A DNA stretch of 16,499 bases from Chrysochromulina parva (lineage: Eukaryota > Haptophyta > Prymnesiales > Chrysochromulinaceae), in NCBI GenBank assembly GCA_002887195.1, contig PJAB01001186.1, positions 1 to 16,499 of the forward strand. Reading direction: 5' to 3'. The notes beneath the pieces are model-generated. The model was not told where the DNA came from, did not search any database, and saw only the letters and a list, made by a program, of their open reading frames with translations. This document shows positions 9,632 to 16,499 of this stretch, in pieces. Each line of letters opens with the position of its first letter. Position 1 is the first letter of the stretch. The translations under genes were made by a program, and so were the position numbers.

Positions 9632-11201
9632 CGCCAACGCGCTCTCCGCTGCTGCCCCTGCTGCCGGAGCCGTCGATCTCCCCGTCGATCTCCCCGCCGT
9701 CCCCGGGACGAAAAGCTTCGCCATCGGGAGCAGCCCCGCGCCAGCCGCGCTGCCGTCGGTGCCGTACGGCTGGGTTTCGCACGTTTCGACGGTCAGTTCG
9801 CCCGTGAGTCACCATCCAAGCTCGCCCAACTTGTCTACCGCTTCTCCCTTTGGAACCCATGGTCTGCCGCCAGCGGGAGCCTCGCCGTTGCACAGCCACC
9901 GCAGCTCGACCAATGGCATCAATGGCACCAATGGCACACTGCCGATGGCCTCGTCGTACGATCGCTTCTCGCCGATGGCCTCGCCGCTGTGGCGCCCTTC
10001 GAAGCCGCTGCTGGATACTTCGGGTTCCGGGTACCTATCATCCGCCGACGGCTCTGCATGCAACAGCCCGTGCGTGGCCGCCACGCCAGCCTTTGGCGCC
10101 CCCTCGTCGGCAGCATCCTCCGCCACCGCCTCCCCTGCCGCTCTGGCGCTGCTGAAGGCCAAGCACCCGCCTCGAGCGGGAGCCACGGGCGGCGCCGGCG
10201 CGAGGTTCAATCTCGAGGCGGAGGTTCAATCTCGAGCGGGAGCCACGGGCGGCGCCGGCGCGAGTGCGCAGGGCGCGTCGCCGAGCGTTGCCGTCCCAGA
10301 GCAGTCCGCTCTGTCGTCAAAAGAGGCGGAGGGATCGGCTGGGGTGCCTGCGCTGGCTGTGGCGCCGGCTGAGCGGGCTGAGGAGCAGGAGGCAACATGG
10401 ATGACTCACACCAGCGTGCCGTCGGCGCCCGCGCTGCCGCTGCCCCTGACACGTCAGCAGCGCGCCGAACTGCGCTTGCAGAGGCGGCAGCACCCACCAT
10501 CGACACGGCCGCCGCCACCCGCGCCGCCGCCGGCTGCAGCCTCTGCTGAGAGCAGTCCCGCCAATGACGTCAGCGGCAGCCGCACTGTAACGGCCGGGAG
10601 TGCCGCGGCGCCAGCGCTCGTCCCGTCGGCGCTCGACACAGCGCCCGCCCCGTCGTTCCCCCCCGCGCAGCCAACGGCCGTGGCCTTCCCCGAGCGGCAT
10701 GGATGGGCAGTGGCCAGTTCACAGCCACGGGAGCCGTGGCTGCCCGGGCCTGAGGCTGCAGCGGGAAGTGCCGCCTCGCCCGAGGCGTCGGCCGAGGCTG
10801 CCTGCGCGGCTCTGCTGAGTGCGGCTGGCGGAGCGAGTGGCCCGAGCGGTGCAGGAGCTGTGGGCAGCTGCGCTGAGCGCTTCAAGCGCCTGATGCTCGA
10901 GGAGGCTCGTCGTATGGATCGACAGCAAGAGCATCAGCACGGCCATAGCCACAGCCTGCACGCCCCTGAGAAAGGCCAGCCGGGCACGCTGCCACCGCAC
11001 CTGTCGCTGGCGCCGCTCTCGCCGCTCTCGCCGCTCGGGGAGAGGCGGCAGCGGCATGAGAGTGAGGAGGACGAGGAGGAGCGCCAAGAACTGATGCTCG
11101 AGCTGCGACGCTTGCGCGCGGCCGCCAAGGAGAGGGAACGTATGGCTGCGGCGGGCGTCGCTGCCCAAGCGGCAGCAGGAGGAGCAGCAGCAACCCGATG
11201 A
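3846..11201 (+). CDS. giant NEK-family serine/threonine kinase with 2.2-kilo-residue tail
   Basis: The frame has 2451 residues from an ATG with A at -3 and G at +4. The frame is open a further 16 codons upstream but offers no ATG there. Residues 8-266 form a complete kinase domain: Gly loop GKGATSTVY (15-23), Lys37, Glu55, HRDIKAEN (138-145), a DLG motif at 158-160, GTPLYFSPE (177-185), D197 and Arg258. The DLGLGR motif and GTPxYxSPE segment resemble NEK6/7 most. NEK kinases act in mitosis, centrosomes and cilia, so a cell-cycle or flagellar role is inferred. The tail is mostly Ala/Ser/Pro/Gly-rich and probably disordered, with a strong coiled coil (about 896-1004), an unrecognised folded-looking region (about 1633-1858) and a charged helical C-terminus (about 2406-2438). 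It also holds 12-Ala runs, six Asn and repeated cassettes. No intron is needed over 7.3 kb. Hidden introns in the low-complexity tail cannot be excluded. Confidence 0.85.
7332..7406 (+). repeat. tandem 36-bp coding duplication in the NEK tail
   Basis: Positions 7332-7367 and 7371-7406 are identical except for one base (g at 7354, a at 7393). The period is 39. Each encodes EATPTATSSAVA, so the protein frame is kept. Confidence 0.9.
8202..8288 (+). repeat. first copy of an 87-bp cassette encoding GESLFNTGSLLSSPRQQ plus 12 Ala
   Basis: This block matches 9543-9629 almost base for base, including silent positions, with one clear difference (cgctcctc against cgctgctc). Both copies carry exactly 12 GCC Ala codons. 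Here the block is followed by six AAC Asn codons (8289-8306). Confidence 0.9.
9543..9629 (+). repeat. second copy of the 87-bp GESLFNTGS cassette
   Basis: This copy lies 1341 bases downstream of the first and in the same frame. Similarity extends a little upstream (tccatct), so the duplication reached past the 87-base core. The two copies flank the unrecognised region of the NEK tail. Confidence 0.9.
10171..10264 (+). repeat. nested direct repeats in the NEK tail
   Basis: A 34-base block occurs at 10171-10204 and 10231-10264, encoding Arg-Ala-Gly-Ala-Thr-Gly-Gly-Ala-Gly-Ala. Between and overlapping them, a 16-base word (gaggttcaatctcgag) occurs at 10202 and 10221. The frame is maintained through all copies. 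Confidence 0.85.
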
Positions 11202-11564
11202 ATCGAATGTGATACGTGTCCGGAAACCCAACCTCGCATCGCCCTCGGCAAGGCCTATTAAACGAACCACAAGTCAGCGTTAACGAACGAACGTCCTATC
11301 CGGATATGATGATGTATATCTCCGCAGATAGGCGGCGGCGCGTGCAGGAGCCCCCAATGTAAATATTAATATGTCGTGTATTAGTGCGGATGATGTGTGT
11401 GCGTGCTGTGCGTGCGGCTTGTTATGCATTTCGAATTCGAGTATGGTCTGTCCACTGGCACGGCCGGTCCCGACTCCCGTCCAACGAACTGCTGCGCCGC
11501 TCTCGTCGCCCGGGCCTCTACGCGCGAAAAAAAGCAAACTTCGTAGCGCATGCCGCCGAAGCGG
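11202..11564. other. convergent region between the NEK and PurM gene ends
   Basis: These 363 bases lie between two stop codons that face each other, so both 3' untranslated regions must end here or overlap. No gene is seen. The AT-rich patch tgtaaatattaatatg (near 11358-11373) is the best candidate for 3'-end signals on either strand. A small run of aacg units lies near 11280-11290. Confidence 0.5.
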
Positions 11565-12773
11565 TCAGTAGGTGAACTCGCCGTGCTCGCTCTTGACAAT
11601 CACTTCGGGCTTGCCCTCCTTGGCCTCGACGCGCCCCACGACCTGTGCGTGGATGCCAAACTTCGCGCTCACGTCGATGATGGCTTGAGCCTGATCGGCT
11701 GGCACGTAAAACTCGAGGCGGTGGCCGCAGTTGAAGACCTTGTACATCTCCTTCCACGCAGTACCCGAGCACTCCTGGATCATTCGGAAGAGCGGCGGCA
11801 CTGGCAGCATGTTGTCCTTCACCACGCGCAGCCCGTCCACTAGAAAGTGCCCGATCTTGGACTGCGCGCCGCCACTGCAGTGGACCATCCCATGGATGTG
11901 CTCACGTGGGATGAGATCGAGCACGGCCTTGACGACGGGTGCGTAGGTGCGCGTGGGGCTGAGCACGAGCTTGCCGACGGTCATGCCCGTCTCGGGCTCG
12001 ATGTCCGTCAGCTTGTACTTACCGCTGTACACGAGAGCCGCCGGCACGGCAGGGTCAAAGCTCTCTGGGTATTGTGTCGCAAGGCTTTTCGTAAACACGT
12101 CGTGGCGCGCGGAGGTGAGGCCGTTGCTGCCCATGCCGCCGTTGTACTCGGCCTCATACGTCGCCTGGCCGTACGATGCGAGTCCAACGACCACGTCGCC
12201 GGCGCGGATGCGGTCGTTGCTCAACACGTCGCGCCGGCGCATGCGCGCGGTCACCGTGCTGTCCACCACAACCGTGCGCACCAGGTCACCAATGTCGGCC
12301 GTCTCGCCGCCCGTGCTGATGATGCCGACGCCCGCATCGCGCAGGGTCTGCAGCACATGCTCGGTGCCTGCGATCAGCGCGCTCAGCACTTCGCCGGGAA
12401 TGACGTTCTTGTTCCGCCCGATCGTGGAGGAGAGCAGAATGTTGTCGACGCAGCCTATGCACAGGAGGTCGTCAATGTTCATGATGACGGAGTCTTGTGC
12501 AATCCCGCGCCATACGCTTAGGTCGCCGGTCTCCTTCCAGTACATATATGCCAGGCTGCTCTTGGTGCCTGCACCATCGGCGTGCATGCATGTGCACCAC
12601 TCTGGATCACCCGCAATGTCGGGCACCACTTTGCAGAAGGCGCGCGGGAAAAGGCCCTTGTCCACATTGGCGATCGCAGTGTGCACGTCCTCTTTGGCTG
12701 CGCTGACGCCACGCGCCATGTACCGCTCGTCGGGCGCTGCGGGTGGCGGCGGCACAGGAGCGGTGTCGGCCAT
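11565..12773 (-). CDS. purM: phosphoribosylformylglycinamidine cyclo-ligase (AIR synthetase), Bacteroidota-type long form
   Basis: AIR synthetase closes the imidazole ring in purine synthesis, converting FGAM and ATP to AIR, ADP and phosphate. The 402-residue frame starts at an ATG at 12773; the frame is open 28 codons further but only from a GTG. Visible family blocks are RYMARGVSAAKEDVH (17-31), HADGAGTKSSLAYMYWKETG (64-83), IAQDSVIMNIDDLL (91-104), STGGETADIGDLV (153-165), NGGMGSNGLTSARHD (211-225), LSPTRTYAP (271-279), GMVHCSGGAQSKIGHF (295-310) and VFNCGHRLEFYV (347-358). The length and these blocks match the roughly 390-residue Bacteroidota form as I remember it. They differ from the bacterial 345-residue form and from AIRS domains fused to GARS in animals and fungi. 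The N-terminal 16 residues are Pro/Ala-rich and show no clear targeting signal. No intron is present and GC content matches the neighbours. Function is confident; origin is inference. Confidence 0.95.
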   Translation of the reverse strand: MADTAPVPPPPAAPDERYMARGVSAAKEDVHTAIANVDKGLFPRAFCKVVPDIAGDPEWCTCMHADGAGTKSSLAYMYWKETGDLSVWRGIAQDSVIMNIDDLLCIGCVDNILLSSTIGRNKNVIPGEVLSALIAGTEHVLQTLRDAGVGIISTGGETADIGDLVRTVVVDSTVTARMRRRDVLSNDRIRAGDVVVGLASYGQATYEAEYNGGMGSNGLTSARHDVFTKSLATQYPESFDPAVPAALVYSGKYKLTDIEPETGMTVGKLVLSPTRTYAPVVKAVLDLIPREHIHGMVHCSGGAQSKIGHFLVDGLRVVKDNMLPVPPLFRMIQECSGTAWKEMYKVFNCGHRLEFYVPADQAQAIIDVSAKFGIHAQVVGRVEAKEGKPEVIVKSEHGEFTY

Positions 12774-13066
12774 AGGGATGAGCGTGACGCGCGAACCACG
12801 TGCCGCAGGTGCCGCAGAGGCCAATTCATCACGTGCGTCTCCCGTGAACGTTAACACGACAGACGCGACAGCCCGTGTGCTGTTCGTGTCAAAGTGGAGT
12901 TGCGATTATTCTCCTCGATTGACGAAACTTGATTTCCCATTGACAAACTTGTTATTGGCTCGGATAGAGAGCAGAGGAGGCGAAAGGCGCTTCGGCATTG
13001 CCGTCTACAGCTCCAGCTCACTACAGCACACGCTCTAGCGCGGCTCCAGCTCACTACAGCACACGA
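12774..13066. promoter_or_regulatory. shared upstream region of the PurM / ADP-ribosyltransferase pair
   Basis: This 293-base interval separates two divergent ATGs. It contains two CACGTG words (12797-12802 and 12830-12835), a CCAAT (12821-12825) and an inverted CCAAT (12954-12958). It also has an imperfect direct repeat, ATTGACGAAACTTG at 12918-12931 and ATTGACAAACTTG at 12939-12951, spaced 21 bases. The last part is likely the leader of the plus-strand gene. A promoter role is inferred from position. Confidence 0.5.
13010..13065 (+). repeat. 23-bp direct repeat just upstream of the ADP-ribosyltransferase ATG
   Basis: A 23-base word beginning gctccagctcactacagc occurs at 13010-13032 and 13043-13065, ending one base before the ATG. 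The offset is 33 bases. The upstream frame stays open through both copies but has no ATG, so I treat it as leader. Confidence 0.9.
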
Positions 13067-16000
13067 ATGCCGCGTGACGACAAGACTCCAAGGAAAAAGA
13101 GCGAGGGAGGCAAGAAAAAGAGAGGCGGAAGCAAGAAGAACACCGATAAAAATGCGACAGTTCCTAATACGCCCGAAGACCTTGACGAGGGTCAACAGAG
13201 GCCGAACTGGCTGTCGGATGCCGACATGGAGGCGTGGGCGTCCGATTTAGGTGGGCCGTCCAGCGAGGCGGATGGCGCGTCGCTGGGTGAATTGACGTTG
13301 TTGGAGGAGGCATTCGAGCCGTGCGCCCCTGATGTTAACGTGCCGAAAACAGCGCCGCCAGCAGCACCGGCAACAGCATCAGGCATGTCGCCATATCTGG
13401 GGTCGCTCGCGGCCATGCGACCGTCCGTGAATTACTTCGTGCGCATTTGCTCCAGGCCATCAACACTCTCAGTCAGCTCGGCTCCCGCACCAGCGGCGAG
13501 CGATGCAGCCGCCGCAGCACCGACAGCAGCCGTGCCTCCTTCCCACAAGCCCTTCCGCGTGGGTGAGCATGGCTTCGCCCTGAATCCTTTCTTCAAGGAT
13601 GGGACACGGCTTCGGATCGACCCCAAGGTCGAGTCGGAGTTTAGCGACCAGTTCATCCTAAATGACCACGAGGTCGAGATTCTCGAGATCTCGGGCGAAG
13701 GATTCGTGCGGATTCGGGCAGCGGGTAAGGACGCCGATGACGGGGCCGAGGGCTGGCTTCGTGAGACCAACCTCTCCCGTATCGAACGCAAGGCTGGGCT
13801 TGTCGGCGTGGAGGAGCTGGCGCAGATGGCCGTGGACGCCCTTGCGACGAGCGAAGTCAATGTGCGCGAGCTCGAGGCGCAAGTGCGCATGGGGCACACC
13901 GAGCTGCTGCTTCGCGACGAGATGCTCGCAGATCGAGATAGCGATCTGGCTGAGCTTCGTGAGGAGCTCGCAGCGATGGAAGTGAAGCTGGCTAAGGTGG
14001 CGCACCTGGCGAGAGCGCCTCACGGAGAGGATCCAGAGCCGTTGGCCAGTGCGGGCGCCACGCCAGAGGCCCTGTCGGTACCGGTGGCCCAGCCAGTACG
14101 AGCCGAGCCGCCCTACGTCGCGCACCAAGGCTCGCCACGAAGATCTCCCATGCGGCGCTCCGGCGGCGTTCATGGCGGCGAGGCCGAGTTCCAGGTTGGT
14201 GATAGGGTGTACATGCTGAACCCGTACTTCACCGATGGGACGCGGCTTCGCGTACGCCCCGATCAGGATGCCGACTTCAATGAGCAGTTCATCCTCAACG
14301 ACGCACCGATTGAGATCGTCGCGATTGAGAATGGCTTCGCGAGGGTGCGTGATCTGGACCATCCAGATGCCGAGGGCTGGGTCCGAGAGCGCAACCTGGC
14401 GCGCCAGAAGCGCGAGAGCGGGCTGGCCAGGGTGCGCCGGTCACTGCTGGAGCATGGGAGGAGCGCATGGGAGGAGCGTCAGTCACTGCCTGAGCATTCT
14501 TCCGTCTCATCCGCTGCTGAGCATTCTTCCGTCTCGTCCGCTGCAGCCCCGTCGGCCGCCCCTGCCGCAGACGCAGCGGCGGCTCCGGCGGCGGCCGTGC
14601 GCCGACCAGACGAACAGATCTTGTCGAAAGCGACCTCTTCTGCCTACGAAGCCGCGACGAAGGCGCAGCGCATCGAGGAGCGAGCCAGGGAGATTGCCCA
14701 TCAGCTCAAGACAGCGCTCGAGAAGGCCAATCTGAAGACGATCGAGCTCTTCCGGGACTGTGATGAGGATCGCAATGGGACGGTCGACAAGAAGGAGTTC
14801 CAGACGGCGATGCTGCGCCTCGGAGTGCAGGCCACCAAGGAGGATCTCGCCGCCGTCTTCGATCGGTGGGACACGAGTAGCACGGGTACTTTGGACTTCA
14901 AAAGTTTCGACCACGCCATCCGGAGCGTCAAGGTCGTCCCGCCCGTCGAGACTGCCACGACCGCTAAGGACATCCAAAAGGCGCTACGAGAACGCATGCA
15001 AGGGAAGAAGACCGCCTTGCCACCCGCCCAGCCGCCGCCGCGCCCGCCCGCGCGCCGACCAGCCGGAGGTGGCAGGGAGGAGGCGGACGAGAGAAAGGGC
15101 GGTGCGCACGTGGGCCAGGCGGCGGCCCGTCGGAAAAAGGATGAGAAGAAGGCAGAGGAGGGCGAGGGACAGCAGTGGAACGTGGCTCAGTGGCTGCAGT
15201 CCCTTGCGCTGCACGACGTGGTCGCTGCTACCCTCGAGCTTCCGGAGGCTGGCCAGAAGCAGTTTCAATTTATGCGCGCGCTGGAGCGACCGCGGCTCGA
15301 GAAGCTGTTGAACGAGTCAGATCTGATCTCGAACATGTGCGACGTGATCATGGAAGGCGCGCGCTTTCTCACGAGCGGCGGCAGTGGCCGAGGCAGCACC
15401 GTCGCCAACGACAAGTTCCAGGCGAGCGGCAAGTTCCAGATGAGCTATGGCTCGCTCAGCCTCTTCTACGGCGGCCTCGAGTCGCTCATCGGGCCGCCCA
15501 AGATGCTCAAAGGGTCCCTTTTCCACTCGATGGAGCAAGAGCATACGGGGGAGAGGGACGCGCGGTGTGAGTTCACCACGTCGAATGGCGTCACGTCTAC
15601 ATCGGCGATGGAATGGGAGGTGGTCATCAACCCGAAGGAGGAGACACGAGGCAAGTTTCGGGACCATGGGCTCGAGATTTATCCGGAGCGCAAGGACTTC
15701 CGCGAGCTGTATCCCGACTGGTGCCGCGCGATCCGCCCAATCGACGAGATGATGGGCGTGATGGAGACGGAGTGCAATGCACGGCTGCGCCACGAAGGGC
15801 ACACGGAGCTCATCCGCGAGGAGCTCGTCGGCGGGAGATTGTACACGGGGCCCTTGTACGCCAAGTACAATGCGGTGCTTCGCTCCAAGTCGGGCGACGC
15901 GTGGCTCGTCGAGCAGTGTAAGCTGCTCACGCTGGGTAACACTTACACGACGACGATCCACGCCATCAACTCGTGCGTCATCAAGCTGTCGAAGCTGACC

Positions 16001-16396
16001 AAGGCAGTCAAGGTGTGGCGCGGCATCAAGGATGCGAAGCTGCCCAAATCATTTTGGGTCGCGAATTCGATGGGCGTGCGCGGCGGCATTGAGTACGGCT
16101 TCTCGTCGACGACAACTGATAAGGAGCAGGCGCTGCACTATGCCGGCGCCGAAGACGCCCATACTCATCACTTGTCGACGGTCTTCGAGATGCAGATGGG
16201 CATGGTCGACCGCGGCGCCGATCTGACGTGGCTCTCGCAGTACCCACATGAGCGCGAGGTGCTGCTCCCGCCTCTGACCGGCTTGGAGGCCCTTGAGACG
16301 CGCGTCTCGAGCGGGATGCTCGTCATCCAGGCGCGCCTCTCGCTCAACATGGCTGCCCACACGCTCGAGCAGGTGCTCTCCTCTGATGACCTCTGA
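13067..16396 (+). CDS. multidomain EF-hand ADP-ribosyltransferase with SH3-like repeats
   Basis: The frame has 1109 residues from an ATG at 13067. Order: Lys/Arg-rich start (2-29, a possible nuclear signal); SH3-like repeat 1 (about 162-240); coiled coil (about 241-315); SH3-like repeat 2 (about 374-450); Ala/Ser linker; helix (516-562); EF-hand 1 with a canonical loop D566-E577; EF-hand 2 with a weaker loop D602-S613 ending in Ser instead of Glu; Lys/Pro-rich linker; a helical region with a SAM-like start, WNVAQWLQSLALHD (704-717); then an arginine-type ADP-ribosyltransferase domain (about 785-1095). That domain shows the R-S-ExE triad: VWRG with R985, FSST with S1013-S1014, and E1062-R1063-E1064, plus LYTGPLYAKYNAVLR (925-939). 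The family transfers ADP-ribose from NAD+ to arginine. Calcium control is inferred from the EF-hands. No signal peptide is seen, so it is probably intracellular. No intron is needed. The stop lies in a 10-bp tandem repeat. Confidence 0.85.
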   Translation: MPRDDKTPRKKSEGGKKKRGGSKKNTDKNATVPNTPEDLDEGQQRPNWLSDADMEAWASDLGGPSSEADGASLGELTLLEEAFEPCAPDVNVPKTAPPAAPATASGMSPYLGSLAAMRPSVNYFVRICSRPSTLSVSSAPAPAASDAAAAAPTAAVPPSHKPFRVGEHGFALNPFFKDGTRLRIDPKVESEFSDQFILNDHEVEILEISGEGFVRIRAAGKDADDGAEGWLRETNLSRIERKAGLVGVEELAQMAVDALATSEVNVRELEAQVRMGHTELLLRDEMLADRDSDLAELREELAAMEVKLAKVAHLARAPHGEDPEPLASAGATPEALSVPVAQPVRAEPPYVAHQGSPRRSPMRRSGGVHGGEAEFQVGDRVYMLNPYFTDGTRLRVRPDQDADFNEQFILNDAPIEIVAIENGFARVRDLDHPDAEGWVRERNLARQKRESGLARVRRSLLEHGRSAWEERQSLPEHSSVSSAAEHSSVSSAAAPSAAPAADAAAAPAAAVRRPDEQILSKATSSAYEAATKAQRIEERAREIAHQLKTALEKANLKTIELFRDCDEDRNGTVDKKEFQTAMLRLGVQATKEDLAAVFDRWDTSSTGTLDFKSFDHAIRSVKVVPPVETATTAKDIQKALRERMQGKKTALPPAQPPPRPPARRPAGGGREEADERKGGAHVGQAAARRKKDEKKAEEGEGQQWNVAQWLQSLALHDVVAATLELPEAGQKQFQFMRALERPRLEKLLNESDLISNMCDVIMEGARFLTSGGSGRGSTVANDKFQASGKFQMSYGSLSLFYGGLESLIGPPKMLKGSLFHSMEQEHTGERDARCEFTTSNGVTSTSAMEWEVVINPKEETRGKFRDHGLEIYPERKDFRELYPDWCRAIRPIDEMMGVMETECNARLRHEGHTELIREELVGGRLYTGPLYAKYNAVLRSKSGDAWLVEQCKLLTLGNTYTTTIHAINSCVIKLSKLTKAVKVWRGIKDAKLPKSFWVANSMGVRGGIEYGFSSTTTDKEQALHYAGAEDAHTHHLSTVFEMQMGMVDRGADLTWLSQYPHEREVLLPPLTGLEALETRVSSGMLVIQARLSLNMAAHTLEQVLSSDDL

Positions 16397-16450
16397 TGAC
16401 CTCTGATGACCTCTGATGACCTCTGATGACCTCTGATGACCTCTGATGAC
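16381..16450 (+). repeat. seven perfect copies of the decamer CTCTGATGAC
   Basis: Seven head-to-tail copies run from 16381 to 16450 without a mismatch. The first copy encodes the Asp-Asp near the protein end, and the second supplies Leu and the TGA stop (16394-16396). Ten bases is not a multiple of three, so the array contains TGA in every plus-strand frame. Confidence 0.98.
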
Positions 16451-16452
16451 GC

Positions 16453-16499
16453 ATGGACGGTTACATCCAGGTCTGCTCCAACTTCTACAACGAATTGCC
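16453..16499 (+). CDS. possible start of a further gene, cut by the window end
   Basis: An ATG right after the decamer array opens a frame of 15 codons to the window end, beginning MDGYIQVCSNFYNEL. The composition is protein-like, but the length is too short to judge, and the ATG has T at -3 and G at +4. The gap from the preceding stop is only 56 bases. It may instead be the 3' untranslated region of the ADP-ribosyltransferase gene. Confidence 0.2.
   Translation, partial: MDGYIQVCSNFYNEL

Noticed and set aside
12774..12857. Extension of PurM by 28 residues to a GTG at 12857, as a targeting peptide
   Set aside because: There is no ATG in the extension and no clear transit-peptide pattern. 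A spliced upstream exon is possible but not visible.
11947..13038. 363-codon plus-strand frame opposite PurM
   Set aside because: It is antisense to a strongly recognised enzyme and has no motif of its own.
12998..13066. Extension of the ADP-ribosyltransferase by 23 residues to a TTG
   Set aside because: It lacks an ATG and consists of the 23-bp leader repeat.
13658..15961. Long minus-strand frames opposite the ADP-ribosyltransferase gene
   Set aside because: They are antisense shadows with Arg/Leu bias. The sense strand shows conserved domains throughout.
16381..16450. Decamer array as a CRISPR array or telomere-like repeat
   Set aside because: There are no spacers, the unit is only 10 bases, and it lies inside a gene end, so it is a simple minisatellite.

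Overview
The window looks like nuclear DNA of a GC-rich unicellular alga or related protist. Three things point that way: one clear GT-AG intron, long intron-poor reading frames, and protein families typical of eukaryotes (a NEK kinase, a CCCH finger and an EF-hand plus ADP-ribosyltransferase protein). The proteins are full of Ala, Ser, Pro, Gln and Glu runs. A haptophyte is my best guess, with other GC-rich algae such as pelagophytes not excluded. This is a judgement from style and content, not from a search.

Six gene models are supported, and they alternate strictly in strand (- + - + - +). They form three head-to-head pairs. Pair A is a CCCH zinc-finger protein with polyQ/polyE tail (-, 2033 to 765) and a small unrecognised protein of 120 residues made from two exons (+, 2324 to 2786). 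Pair B is a small ORF with a candidate Atg8-interacting motif (-, 3655 to 3302) and a 2451-residue NEK-family kinase whose kinase domain fills only the first 270 residues (+, 3846 to 11201). Pair C is a PurM-type AIR synthetase of the Bacteroidota long form (-, 12773 to 11565) and a multidomain protein with two SH3-like repeats, an EF-hand pair and an R-S-ExE ADP-ribosyltransferase domain (+, 13067 to 16396). The shared upstream regions are about 290, 190 and 293 bases. The genes converge at 2787-3301 and 11202-11564, which hold no gene I can support.

The earliest in-frame ATG was preferred over non-ATG starts. The NEK, PurM and ADP-ribosyltransferase frames all extend upstream without an ATG, so their starts were set at 3846, 12773 and 13067.

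The genes do not form an obvious pathway. The most notable items are the calcium-linked ADP-ribosyltransferase architecture, the Bacteroidota-like purine gene, and the very long NEK tail with an unrecognised folded-looking region. In two genes the stop codon lies inside a short tandem duplication whose length is not a multiple of three. No tRNA, rRNA, transposon or CRISPR was found.
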